Numbered from the stretch's first letter, positions 11,951 to 22,589 are shown. The stretch: DNA of 49,737 bases from Phoronis australis (GCA_002633005.1 NMRA01000514.1:262281-312017), one strand, 5' to 3'. The notes: generated by a model from the sequence alone, not told the origin. Translations and numbers: made by a program.

Positions 11951-12049
11951 CTCACCACGTACATCTACACTGGCCTCGTTGGCCAACAGCGCCCCCACAG
12001 TCTGTGTATGACCACCCTCTGCTGCCACGTACAGCGGTGTCTGGCCCAA
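11951..12049 (-). CDS. Ankyrin repeat exon R6 (duplicate of R8)
   Basis: A 99-nt phase-0 exon with intact acag/gtaagt-type sites (acceptor acatag|TTG, donor GAG|gtaagt). It begins LGQTPLYVAAEGGHTQTVGA and continues LLANEASVDVRGE. As far as I can read, it is identical to R8 (10988-11086), 963 bp away, and the introns on both sides are also essentially identical. This is the most recently duplicated part of the array. Confidence 0.87.
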
Positions 12050-12419
12050 CTATGTAATACATAATGGAGATGTGTGAATGGACGATCAACGTAAAGAGCA
12101 AATCAACATACACGGGGGAATGTGAACTTGTAAAGTGACTTGAATAAAACATTACTGACCCCTCTAAGACGCTACAATAATTGTGGTGGTTTTTACATTT
12201 TTTTAAACGCTGCTACAATACTTGTAATGATATAGTTTTAAAAAACACTACGAAGCTGGAAAATCTTTGACGGCTCTCCTACTGAAAGCAGACGACACTT
12301 CATTTGACATTGTTTAGCGACATTAGATTGTGAAAAATATCAACAAAATGCTCCTTTATAGTTTCAATATTCTTTTGTTTAAACAACTTCAACCAAACAA
12401 CCTGTGTGCCACTACTTAC

Positions 12420-12518
12420 CCTATCACGTACATCTACACTGGCTTTGTTGGCCAACAGCACCTCCACAGTCTTTGTATGACCCTGCCATGCTGCCCTTTG
12501 CAGCGGCGTCACGTCCCA
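12420..12518 (-). CDS. Ankyrin repeat exon R5
   Basis: A 99-nt phase-0 exon (acceptor acatag|TGG, donor AGG|gtaagt). It begins WDVTPLQRAAWQGHTKTVEV and ends LLANKASVDVRDR. The first helix is unlike the other copies (Q and W in place of Y/V and E). The 3' half and the downstream intron match R7 plus its intron almost exactly, at an offset of 963 bp. That suggests gene conversion or an unequal exchange with a breakpoint inside this exon. Confidence 0.86.
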
Positions 12519-12893
12519 CTATGTAATATATAATGGAGATGTGTGATTGGACGATCAACGTTTAGAGCAAATTAACATACACGGCGGAATGTGAACTTGT
12601 AAAGTGACATAAATAAAACATTACTGACCCATCTAACACGCTAAAATACGTGTGGTGGTTTTTACAGGTTTTTTAAAACGTTGCTACAATACTTGTAATG
12701 ATTTTAAAGTTTTAGAACACACTACGAAGCCGATAAACTCTTGGCGGCTCTCCTACTGAAACCAGACGACACTTAATTTGACATTGTTTAGCGACATTAG
12801 ATTGTGAAAATTATCAAAAAAATGTTCCTTTATAGTTTCAATATTCTTTTCTTTAAACAACTTAAACCAAACAACCTGTGTGTCACTACTTAC

Positions 12894-12992
12894 CTCACCA
12901 TGTACATCCACACAGGTCCTGTTGGCCAACAACACCTCCACTGTCTGTGTATGACCACTCGCTGCTGCCAAGTGCAGCGGTCTCTTGTCGAA
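12894..12992 (-). CDS. Ankyrin repeat exon R4
   Basis: A 99-nt phase-0 exon (acceptor acatag|TTC, donor GAG|gtaagt). It begins FDKRPLHLAAASGHTQTVEV and continues LLANRTCVDVHGE. The usual T of TPLH is R here, and the last loop (VHGE) differs from the VRDK of other members, so it is one of the more diverged array copies. Its upstream intron is cut off after about 50 bp (near 13051), where unrelated insertion sequence begins. Splicing across the 3.7-kb insertion to R3 is assumed. Confidence 0.85.
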
Positions 12993-13450
12993 CTATGTAA
13001 TATATAATGGAGATGTGTGAATGGACGATCAACGTTTTGAGCTAATTAAGTATCAGTCCACGGATCCACCGACCACTGTACAGCCAACAAGCGGCAAGGT
13101 GGGGGGTCAGCCATTCAGATCCATGTTTAGTCTGATAAATCACATTAGGGATGAGAGAAAATGGGTGAAGTATGACACCACAAAGTTTGGTGGTTTAGGA
13201 GATACAAGGGAAGTGTTCTGGGGGGCAAAATGAGGCAATTTCTTGGTGTGGAATGAGTCATTTTTGACCAAATTTTCTACTCCAGTTTCTGCTTCAAACA
13301 GAATCGTTTCTGAAAAATTTTGATGTCACATGATTGGTTCATGACCAATGTCAGTAAAAACGGCACCGACACTGCAATATCGGTTACCATGGTAACACTG
13401 GAACTGCTTCCGTGGACTCACATTTCCGTCTTGTGAAAAACCAGCAGTAA

Positions 13451-13559
13451 GCTGTACCCTTATAGCGAAGCTGCCCCCACGAGAAAACTAAAAATAATAA
13501 CATGGGCATGTAGAAGACTCCATGCCCTTGAAATTAATACAATAAAAACTTTGTCAGCC
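13451..13559 (+). repeat. Left inverted terminal-like repeat
   Basis: Contains GCTGTACC, CTGCCCCCAC and AATAAAAACTTTGTCAGCC in that order. The reverse complements of all three occur in mirror order at 16471-16570. It also carries a small hairpin, GGGCATGTAGAAGACTCCATGCCC (24 nt, quoted by its arms GGGCATG and CATGCCC). Confidence 0.7.
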
Positions 13560-14396
13560 CTTCAGGCAGGCTTGGTAATAGGTGTCTGAATTTCACTATT
13601 TTCAGACCGCGTATGTGTATTTGTCATGTTAAACCAATCACTAGTTGTGCGCCGTTTCTACGCATTAATATGCCGTGGTATAATACAACAATTAAAACAA
13701 TTGGTTTGCTTAAATGTTTTTAATTAATTTAAGGACACTAGCATTTCCAAATAAAATATGAAATTATACTAAATGTGTTTGTCCAATTCGTCTGAATACC
13801 AAACTAAAGCTTACAATGCGTTAGTTGAATGATGGCTGACCTGAAGTGCGGGTTTGCGAATTTATCTATTTATCTGGCACTGCCAGTCGCATCGAATGTG
13901 GTATTTCCTCAAATTGCGGAGAGAAACAACTTTGGAAACTCTTGGGAAATGCACAAGGTATAGAGCGAGACATTTGAGCACCTTATAAGAGTGCGTGGAG
14001 CTGATGTGGAGATGGAACGTGTCCTCCTGAGAAGTAGTCTGTCTCAGTGTTTGCCTCGGAGGCAGGTGTGCAGGAGCTACATAATCTACCGTATTAGATG
14101 CACTTAACCGAATCATCGTTACAACACTCGAGATATATTGGCGTCGCCAAAGACACTGAGAACATCCACTGCACACTAGGGGAGAAATCTGACAGAGGTC
14201 TGACAAATGACCAAAGACGTTAAGTCAAGGTTCAACGTCCAACTTCGTGTGAGCTCAGGTAGGAATCACTAAACTCCAGGGTCCGACCCTGAGGATTCGT
14301 AATTGATGTGAATTTATGTTTCCGCATTTTATTTACCATTATAGATTTTTGTTTGTAAATGGGTATATATCACAGAAATTTGAGACCCTGTTGCAG

Positions 14397-14684
14397 TTAG
14401 GCTGGTTTTGTTAACTTATCTTTCTGCCTGGGTTGTAAACCCATATTCTGTCCAGGAGGTAATAAGTTTTGATTTAGACCATTTACCTCTATAAACCTTT
14501 GCTCAGTTTGTTCCTTATCCAGATGGGAAGTGATTTCTGGAATTGTAGCTAATTGACAGTTTGCTATTCCTTGAGACCATGCTGTGTGTATAAAATCACA
14601 CACTATTGGTGTGGTCTCTAGCAATTGCATATTGCCAGTTCTTTCAAAGTTCTGAAATTGCTCAAAGTGACCTGGAAGTAATAC
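14397..14684 (-). CDS. Coding-like segment inside transposon-like insertion
   Basis: The minus-strand frame is open for 95 codons from an acceptor-like site (cgaaatag|GTA) to a TAA. It includes GHFEQFQNFERTGNMQLLET, IHTAWSQGIANCQ, ITSHLDKEQTEQRF and a C-terminal LLPPGQNMGLQPRQKDKLTK. The mix of Q, N, E, K and normal codon variety looks like real protein rather than chance reading of AT-rich DNA. I do not recognise the family. It lies between the inverted terminal sequences at 13451-13559 and 16471-16570, with other minus-strand open stretches at 14761-14930 and 15118-15375, so it may be an element-encoded protein or a captured gene fragment. Confidence 0.35.
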   Translation of the reverse strand, partial: VLLPGHFEQFQNFERTGNMQLLETTPIVCDFIHTAWSQGIANCQLATIPEITSHLDKEQTEQRFIEVNGLNQNLLPPGQNMGLQPRQKDKLTKPA

Positions 14685-15117
14685 CTATTTCGTGATGGTA
14701 AAATGTCTTAATCAAAAGTTGTTTTATGTGATTTTAGGCGAGTTTATGCCCACTTCAAATGATTTTTTGTTGCAGTACTGAAAAGTGTTGGCACATTAGC
14801 TTTGGTGGCTCCTTGTTTTTTTGGCGAATTGACCATTTTATGGTTCCCATGGGTAATTTTGTTACTGGTTTAGTATGTATGTACAACTGTAATCGTAGGG
14901 CAATTGTAATGCAAACCATGTTGCAAAAGTATTTTTCATGACCATTTCATTGTAAAATGCTGCCTAATTGGAACCGACAAGCCAATTTTTCATTTTGTGG
15001 TGGTTAGTTTTGATAAGAACATTGATGTGGTAAATACAGCTACCTCAAGTTTGTGAAGAAGAGATTTCCAGTGTTGTCAGCGATATTGCGAAATCACTTT
15101 TTCGCAATAAGACTACA

Positions 15118-15375
15118 TCACCTTAAATGTAATTCCCTGACTTTATGAACTTTGTGTGATTGACTCTGTCCTGTAGCAATTATAGTGTTGAAAAGAGCTG
15201 GAAGGCAATTTTTTATTAGAGTCATAACATTTGCACTTTTGACTGTACAGTTATTTTTGCATTGTATTCCGAAAACATATTTTGTAGTACACAAGTCTCT
15301 AGTTGGTATTTTATATTTTTTCACAAGGAATATTTTCAACTTAGATGAGTTGTGTGGGAGGTAGACAATTTTCAA
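15118..15375 (-). pseudogene. Coding-like fragment, lysine-rich
   Basis: About 85 open codons on the minus strand, with KIVYLPHNSSKLKIFLVKKY near the start and NCLPALFNTIIATGQSQSH further on. No ATG starts it (the first codon is TTG) and no clear splice sites bound it. It lies upstream, in transcript direction, of the 14397-14684 segment within the same insertion and could be an older exon of the same coding unit. The family is not recognised. Confidence 0.25.
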
Positions 15376-16470
15376 ATAAGATAATGAATAAAATTGTCAA
15401 ACATTGTTTTATTTTTTAGATGTGTGATCTTCCAATAAATTATTACTTTTAAAAAAACTGTGCAGAATTTGATTTTCTCTCTTTATTTGAAGGAGAATAA
15501 ATCCATAAACCTGCATTGTCTAGAAATTTTACTCAAACTACATATTACAAGGTTGGGGATTGGAATCTTAATACAACAGAGTCTGAACCCGTACCATGAG
15601 CAATACAACACAATACACGGATTAAAAATTTGGTGTTTAGGTTCCACGGAAAGGATTCGTGTGCGCGGTAATAGTTACTAAGGTGCGTGGTCATTGTTTG
15701 TGGATACTTTGGGATTTCTCTTCTGTGGTCATCCACGGGAAACCTGGTCGCATAGAGAACAATAGATTAGCATCTTCATTGTTCCCGTTGTTATAATAAA
15801 GATATAATGAGCACTTATCGGCAACGGTCTGATGTACGCAAGGTTCTATATCCATGCGACCTGTGTTGTTCCATCCAACAATGACACAACAAAGGAAAAC
15901 AATGATAGGACCGATGGGCGAAAAACATGCGGCGAGTTGCCACGGACAGTGGTGGAGTTTGTCTTGTCATTCGATTGTTTTTAGAGAACTGCAAACCCGG
16001 TACTTCGTCAGGAAAATTTCTGCGGTCTGTTGTTTTAAGACGTGGGAAAAATTGCGGTCATGCAACCAAACTTATCATTCATTTGATATTACAATGCATT
16101 GCATGAACATTTGATCAACAGAAAATCTGACTTGAATATGTGTGAAGAAATACCCACGAGGAAATTGTAAAGTTAAACAACTGTAAATCAAAATAACCTA
16201 CATTTGTCGAGTTCATGTCTAACCCTGTTCACTGTGGAGGACATAATCGGCTTTTTACAAAATGGGTCCATGTATGGTATTTAGGGGTACTGTAGCCCTA
16301 AGTGGTAAGTAGTAAAACGTTCAAAACATTCAGGAGGAACTAACTAGTTGCAAAATATCGAAAAACATGAAGGACAATCGGATTTTACGGTGCTCACGCA
16401 TCGGTCTCAGATATATGAAAATTTCTCATTTTAGTACATTTGAGGTACCAAAATGTATAACTAATAAACT

Positions 16471-16570
16471 GGCTGACAAAGTTTTTATTTTATGAAATGA
16501 AAGTAACATGTTTTGTGAACATTTTGGCTGAGTTTCATTCTCATAACAGTGGGGGCAGATTTGGTACAGC
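16471..16570 (-). repeat. Right inverted terminal-like repeat
   Basis: Begins GGCTGACAAAGTTTTTATT (exact 19-base reverse complement of the left copy's inner end), then GTGGGGGCAG, and ends GGTACAGC. Sequence between these anchors is diverged. Confidence 0.7.
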
Positions 16571-16938
16571 AGTGTACTGAACACAACCTCAAAATGGCAT
16601 AACGGGNAACTCTAGACACTTCTGTGTATTCATTAGTTTATATGCCCTCATGCATTAAACTTGAGTTGTTGCTAACCTGAATTTTAATTTTTGCAATCCC
16701 TAAAAATCTTGCACAGTTTTGGTGATCGGTACCTTGCATTAAATTAAAATCAATTTTTAACATATAATAATGCCACACGCGGTGGAGTGCAACCAGAAAT
16801 GTCAGCGTTTACGACAAAATCACATATTGGTGTTTAATTGATTTAAACATCGAATAATTCAGCCTAGCCACGCGTTGTACGTTCATCTTTGTTCTATAAC
16901 CACTCGTTCAACCAAACTACCAGTTTGTCATTAATTAC

Positions 16939-17037
16939 CTCATCACGGACATTCACGTTGGCGCAGTGTTGGATGAGACACTGTACGACGGCTGTATGAC
17001 CCTCCCTTGCTGCCCTGTGCAGCGGTGTACAGTCATC
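16939..17037 (-). CDS. Ankyrin repeat exon R3
   Basis: A 99-nt phase-0 exon (acceptor acatag|GAT, donor GAG|gtaatt). It begins DDCTPLHRAAREGHTAVVQC and ends LIQHCANVNVRDE. It is a closer match to canonical ankyrin (TPLHRAA, GHTAVV, ANVNVRD) than its neighbours. Its near-identical partner is R12 (9119-9217), in which the acceptor AG has changed. About 160 bp beyond its donor lies the edge of the transposon-like insertion that separates this block from R4. Confidence 0.87.
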
Positions 17038-17358
17038 CTATGTAATATATAATGGAGATGTGTGAATGGACGATGAGCAAATTAACATCCACGGGGGAAT
17101 GCGAACTTGCAAAGTGACATGAATGAATCATTACTGACCCCTCTAAGACGCTATAATACTTGTAATGATGTCATAGTTTTAGAACAAATAACATAGCGTG
17201 TTCAGTGTTTCCAGTCTTTGAATGCACAAGCATGTAAAGCAGACGACATTTGACATTATTTAGCGACAATTAATATCAACAAAATGTTACTTTATAGTTT
17301 TAATATTCTTTTGTTTAAACAACTAGTTCAACCAAACAACATGTGTGTCATTACTTAC

Positions 17359-17457
17359 CTTATCACTTACATCTACACTGGCCTCGTTGGCCAGCAGCAC
17401 CTCCACTGCCTGTGTATGACCACCCTCTGCTGCCACGTACAGCGGTGTCTTGCCCAA
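17359..17457 (-). CDS. Ankyrin repeat exon R2
   Basis: A 99-nt phase-0 exon (acceptor acatag|TTG, donor AAG|gtaagt). It reads LGKTPLYVAAEGGHTQAVEV then LLANEASVDVSDK. The canonical H of TPLH is Y, as in most array members. It is the counterpart of R11 (9551-9649) in a duplicated two-exon block (R2+R3 versus R11+R12), and unlike R11 its donor is intact. Its upstream intron keeps cassette-type sequence to about 17617, the edge of the array. Confidence 0.87.
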
Positions 17458-17985
17458 CTATGTAATATATAATGGAGATGTGCGAATGGACGTTTAGAAC
17501 AAATTAACATACACGGGGGAAAGTAAATTTGTAACGTGACATAAATAAAACATTACTGACCCCTCTAAGACACTACAATACTTGTAATGAATTGTTACAG
17601 GTGATTTTAAAACGTTGCAGTAACAACAGAACATGCTGTGGACGTCAATGCAAGAAATTACTCAGCGCCTCCATAACTTCTCAGCGAAACCTCCATGTTG
17701 TGTTCATAAACATCTTTACTGGCTTCTTTTTAATATAAATTTGTAATGTTGAATGGACAAAATGAATCAAGGTGAAGCTGACAAATACGTTGTCGACGTG
17801 ATTCAAACGTCACTGTTTCTTAAGACACAAGCACTAGGTACAGATTGAGAAATACATGTGGAAATCACGAGCAATAAAATGTGTATTTACACAACATATT
17901 TTGTTAAACTTCAGATAGCTTACAACTTTTGTAGCAAAGATATTTTTGTCTTAATTCCTAAATCTCCCCAAGTAGTTTTTATTAC

Positions 17986-18084
17986 CCAGTCTGGCACGTC
18001 CACATGGGCACCACTCTCCAGCAGCAACCTCACCACCTCCGTTTTGCCCCGCTCTGCTGCCTCGTGTAGTGCCGTCTGGCGGTA
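17986..18084 (-). CDS. Ankyrin repeat exon R1
   Basis: A 99-nt exon with acceptor ttctgcag|TAC and donor TGG|gtaata. The 33 residues include QTALHEAAERGKTEVVRLLL and ESGAHVDVPDW, a near-consensus ankyrin repeat with TALHEAA, the G turn, the second helix VVRLLLESGA and a V-D ending. It differs most from the array repeats, and its flanking introns are unrelated to the ~475-bp cassettes, so it looks like an old, stable repeat. It would be the first complete repeat after the cap. A perfect 48-bp hairpin begins 92 nt upstream in transcript terms (18176). Confidence 0.87.
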
Positions 18085-18175
18085 CTGCAGAAAGAATGAA
18101 CAAGTTACAACAAGCTTCACAATAATTAATTTCGCCGTGAATCTTAATTACTCATCACGGAAACGTTGAAATAAC

Positions 18176-18280
18176 ACATTTGCACATGCATTTTCCAAAT
18201 CTACTCTTTGATTGCCGGGTAATATATTATAAATTACCCGGCAATCAAAGAGTAGATTTGGAAAATGCATGTGCAAATGT
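18176..18280. repeat. Perfect 48-bp inverted repeat (hairpin)
   Basis: Arms 18176-18223 and 18233-18280 are exact reverse complements with a 9-nt loop; even the loop pairs apart from one mismatch and the centre base. The arm begins ACATTTGCACATGCATTTTC. It lies in intron 2 of the ankyrin gene, 92 bp from exon R1. Both strands carry the same short ORF (HMHFPNLLFDCRVIY), a consequence of the palindrome. Confidence 0.95.
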
Positions 18281-19611
18281 AATAACTCTTGGTTGCAATG
18301 GATCACCTTTTTATGAAGAAGGTTGCGTTGCCCTTCTACTTTGTTTGCTAATATCAATAGTGAAACCAGTAATTCTCAGAGCAAATACGTGATATGTTCA
18401 TTAAAATTATCGACACTTTTATCAAAGTCCTTTAGATTGGTTGTAGCTAAGATGGGCTATCGCTCTTAGTCAACATGCCCTTTATATTCACAATTAAATA
18501 TCATACATGTACATGTAGTTAAGAGACCAATTTCACGAAAGAAAACAATTCAACTATTTTTTTTCTTTTTAACTAGCTAAATAGGACGAAATTTAACTAT
18601 CTTGAAACTGATTTTGACACAAAATATTATGTAAGAGACAACAACGTTGAAGCCAAGTGTACCAAAGCTGCGATTATAGCTAAAAATTTTGTAGCCATCC
18701 GGTTCGTACTCGTTAGCAGATCTATTCGAAACCAATCCTTGTCATCCTTCTTGTCAAAATTTCTGTACAGAAAAATCAATTAATCATGCAGTTCCAATTT
18801 CGACGCAAATCCAATCTCATGTAGGCTACCGAAACTTGAAACGACAGTGGTCTGGCCAGGCGAAGCGTTGCGTTTAAAAAGAACTTTGCCGGCCAGCTTT
18901 CACGTGTACACGCGATAAATTGATACATTCGCCTGTTCTTGAATATATTTAAAGGGACATTTCCTTATCACAAGCCACCAATTAGAAACCATATCTAATC
19001 TTAAAAAAGTGGCTGCAATTTGAATTTGAAGACATCCGTTTGACTCCTTTTACGCGCAGGTGTTTAAAATGGTATGTTTCGACATTGATTCCAAATTTTA
19101 TTCTGTAACAGAAAGTTAGAGACGATTTACCTCATTCAACATTTCGTTTTACATGGAGGGTAAAGAGGCCACATTCCCTTTCTACTTAACAGCAAAGTCG
19201 TCTTTTTAAAGAACCCGTTTTGTAAGAATGTTGAAAAGCAAAATCTCGAATTCGTTTGATGCCACCGAAGGAGTAACACTCGCGACATGCATGATGGGGT
19301 CACGTGGCGTTTAGAGGCTAACATATACATGTAGATACAAGGCACGTATTCCGTGATAAAGGAACAAAATCAAATCACGCGATAATGGAAACCCACACGG
19401 AATGGGTATTACATTGGAGTTTTTATATTACAAAAAAACTAATAACTGACAACGTAATCAGCATAAGAAACTCTTCTTTTTTGAAATTTGCACTGAATTT
19501 TTTACTGGAGATTCCATCTTAATAAATTGAACACAGAGTGATACAATTTCTGCCACCACATCGATAACATTATATGCAGTTAGGTTCAACACGTCATTTG
19601 GTTAGGAGAAC
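18281..19611. other. No gene recognised (intron)
   Basis: Intron sequence of the ankyrin gene. It includes an ACATGTACATGTA run at 18505-18517 and only short chance ORFs. Confidence 0.5.
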
Positions 19612-22225
19612 TTTTCGCGGAACTGTTTTCCGACAAGACATTTTCAATCGTTCGAGTGGCAAAATATAGAGGAAAAACAGCTGGAGGGTGATTGCACTCA
19701 TAGTTATCTATGTTTGCTTCTTTAACGAGGATGATGGCAGTCATATGGCAGGTTATCATCAGAAGAGTCGTGAGTAATTTTGAACGAATATGTTCTTCCA
19801 TTTGACAATTGTTGCTGGAAAGTACGTGACGGATAAAGAGCACTGTTCCAGCTTTCACGTCGTGAACTACGCTTGTAACTAATTCGTTGAACTCGTGAAA
19901 CGGTATGTCATAGAACAGTAGACCTTCATGTACAGGTCCATATTTTGTTTTCGTATATTTTTATCTATTTGAAATTATGTCATTTGAATCTCACCGTAAA
20001 GGCCTTGGATCAAAATTCAAATCCTTATCAAGATACTGCGACTTGTTTCGGGACATTTTAGATATGTCCTATATGGGGAATTTATTCTGAAAAGATTGAG
20101 GTCAGCATAAACGTAAACTCTAAAAACTTAACACATAGTTTTCAGAAGTTTTCTCGCTTTTGCCTCAATGGATCTGCCTATATCGGTCGAATTGTAATTG
20201 TTTCAAACATCACTGGTCGTGTGCGTTATTTGTTGTTGCGGACCCTATAGGCTGTCGACGACATGAGGGGCAAAATTAAAAGCATTCCATGGCATATTGA
20301 CAAAAACAAACTTTTAATGATTGGTTCCCCTGACTAGGCTAATTGCGACAACATAGGCAATCATTGATTATCTCAACTTATCTTGATACAAATTGTATAA
20401 TAAATTGTATACGTATTACTCCGTCATGATTTCAACATATGTGTGTTTTGTAATGTATTATTGTGGACTACAAACTAGTACTGTATATTCGTAATATATT
20501 TATAATTTGCTTAGCCAATGTACACATTATCACCGTCTCCATCGTTTCTACGATAATTTCTGTTAACTTGTTGCCCAAAAATAATTTTAATTCGAATTCG
20601 GGATTCAAATTTGATCTAACGTACTTGTCTAAACTCATGGAAAAAATGGTTTAGCATGTTCAATATAGTATTTTCCATGGTGCTTAACAGTCTGGAGGTA
20701 TGACAAAAATCTTTGGTAGCAAAGGATGTCCTATTTAACGGTAGGATCAGTTTTACTACATACAGCATATGTACAACAAAACAAAGCAAAAATAGACATC
20801 TTAAACAATAGCCTCAAAACAACACTGTGTCAGTATTACAATTCAGGGCTAGGCGACTGCTACTTGGACCTGTGGCTAATAAAAATAAAAAATGACACGA
20901 GCGACACAAAAATTTCCAGGCGTAAGGATTAAACCGTGGCAACCGACATAGGCGTAGGGTCGGGGACAGTCGAGAAAAGAAAGACTGCGAAATACAGATA
21001 AAAGGCAAAATTCAAGAGAACATTTAACAGCTCTGCATCAGTGTATGGTTTACCTTTTGAGAAAAATGGCCAGGATATTGTCGTTATGCTATCAATCCAC
21101 TTTTGCAGCACATGTCGTCTAAGCGCACTTGAAAGCTTTTACGAATTCAATCATACATATATTTCGAAAAATCGAGAAAACTTGTTAAGCTAAGCTTTTG
21201 CGGAGTGTACTAACTTACTGGATTCTTAAATTCAATCAGTCAATTTTGCGAATGCAAAACTATATTCATCCAGATGTCTCTCTCTGGCAAACCCAAGGGA
21301 TAACGAAACTATATCTTACTGGAGAAAAATTGATGAATTGAAAGATAACATCAGTTGCTGCCCACTTCCTGATATTTGAAAATATAGATGTTTTCATATT
21401 TAGGGACCCCGCCCATGAAGGAGGCTATTGATGACATTCAAGTGGCCACCCTTTTTGTGTTTTTATTGACAAATTCTTAAGGGGCCGCTCATGGAAAGAG
21501 GGCCTAATGTTGGAATCGATTTTTAGGTTTTTAATAAAGTCATGCAACCGGCTTTCATGTTGAAGGAGGTCACTCCCTGCATCATTTTGGGACCACACGA
21601 CAGGGGAATGCACTGTCACTCTTTTTCCTAAGCTTACTGATGTTTAGCCTTTCATGTTTTAAGAGGTGTCAAATTTCAGACAGTACCCTCTCTCGGTGGA
21701 GCAGTCCGGGGGGAATGTCTCTATTTCTCTCTATACATGTAAATCTGACATTGCCATGTATGTGCGATAGAATTCGAGATTTCAAATTCACCAAAAAACA
21801 CAAACAATTGGGCACACCACAGCCATTCGACCCAAACAACCAAAAATGTGAAAAATAAAGTAGGATTGCCACAATCGAAAGGGTGTAATTTTGAGGAACG
21901 TGAAGACCACTATTTTTGAATTACACAAAAGGACATTTTCCGATGGTTAGTTAAAAATGATATTACTGTTTAACGTAGAATTACAAGAATAGTACCTCTT
22001 TTGAAGATGGTTACTATGAGTTCCTTGTAAGGAATTCCAACATGTGGAAAACACCGCTGTCGAAGCTGCTAGTTCTGATGACCGTGTACATGTCAAAAGG
22101 TGTACTCAAACAACTCTCTCAATCATAAACAAAGATTTCAGGTTTTCCTTTTTGTCAATTGAGATCGAGGTTACCTCGTGGACAGTTGTAGGTACCTCAG
22201 AAATGAAGCAATTATACACCTTAAN

Positions 22226-22495
22226 ATGGCTGATTTGAAACTTCGGCAGGAAATAACGCGAGAATGTTCTCTTTTTGGACCACATTACATCCTAATTTGC
22301 GACCCGTTCTTTGCGAGCAATCGTCACAGCATCCTCGTATCTGGTATTACAAATTCCGTCTCAGTCATGAACATAAGTCGTCGTCATGTATACAGATTTC
22401 CCTTCCCCCTGATTAAGGTGCATCAAAGGCATCACCGAAAGCTCTACAGTGTCGACGTTTACAAAATACCAAGATCCACCGTTCTTGAAATTTGA
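22226..22495 (+). CDS. Unrecognised 89-residue ORF, present in one duplicate only
   Basis: ATG at 22226 to a TGA at 22493-22495. It begins MADLKLRQEITRECSLFGPH and contains YILICDPFFASNRHSILVSG and several R/H-rich stretches. It starts one base after an ambiguous base (N at 22225), exactly where homology to the second 5-kb duplicate ends, so the second unit has no counterpart. It lies directly before the 140-bp satellite block. It may be a fragment of a larger gene brought in by an assembly join, or a chance ORF. Confidence 0.3.
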   Translation: MADLKLRQEITRECSLFGPHYILICDPFFASNRHSILVSGITNSVSVMNISRRHVYRFPFPLIKVHQRHHRKLYSVDVYKIPRSTVLEI

Positions 22496-22589
22496 ACCAC
22501 CATGCTGGCTACGTGCCTACATAGGATATATGCATTTGAGGAGAGATAGGGGCGTCTAAAAAAGTCGCCTCTACATCGATCAAACCTCT

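Larger units (their letters stand above)
10599..12419. repeat. Recent 963-bp tandem duplication of a two-exon unit
   Basis: 10599-11456 and 11556-12419 are nearly identical at an offset of 963 bp, covering the introns and exons R8/R6. The paired exons R9/R7 share most of their sequence, while at the right edge R7 and R5 diverge, which places one breakpoint inside that exon. Confidence 0.9.
8957..13051. repeat. Ankyrin exon-cassette array, main block
   Basis: Nine cassettes, each a 99-nt ankyrin exon plus an intron, at spacings of 432, 474, 475, 488, 469, 494, 469 and 476 bp. Introns share ordered landmarks: AATGGAGATGTGTGAATGG, ACATACACGG, AACATTACTGACCCCTCTAAG, GCTGCTACAAT and AAAGCAGACGACACTT. 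The left edge (8957) matches the left edge of the second block at 16775; the right edge is cut by an insertion at about 13051. Confidence 0.92.
13052..16774. mobile_element. Transposon-like insertion splitting the ankyrin array
   Basis: 3.7 kb of unrelated sequence begins inside a cassette intron (about 50 bp beyond exon R4) and ends at the left edge of the second block. Inside it, 13451-13559 and 16471-16570 are inverted relatives (see those entries), which could mark a ~3.1-kb DNA element with coding-like minus-strand segments between. No target-site duplication or known transposase motif was recognised. N at 16606. Confidence 0.5.
16775..17617. repeat. Ankyrin exon-cassette array, second block
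   Basis: Two cassettes (R3 and R2) closely matching 8957-9790, including the left flank CACGCGGTGGAGTGCAACC (CACGCGCGGTAGAATGCAACC at 8957) and the intron between the exons. Cassette similarity ends near 17617. Confidence 0.88.

Noticed and set aside
9935-12064. Repeated plus-strand ORFs of 67-69 codons (for example 9935-10138, 10895-11101)
   Set aside because: They are antisense shadows of the minus-strand ankyrin cassettes. The minus strand has splice sites and the ankyrin pattern.
20929-21111. Shared peptide AELLNVLLNF..YFAVFLFSTVP in minus ORFs here and at 26696-26956
   Set aside because: Hydrophobic stretch from duplicated AT-rich DNA. It is open in both units but joined to different flanks, with no start or splice support.
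21425-21619. 64-codon minus ORF repeated at 27318-27512 (starts MTVHSPVVWSQND)
   Set aside because: Same length in both 5-kb units, but the differences I can see change amino acids. No sign of selection on protein; explained by the tandem duplication.
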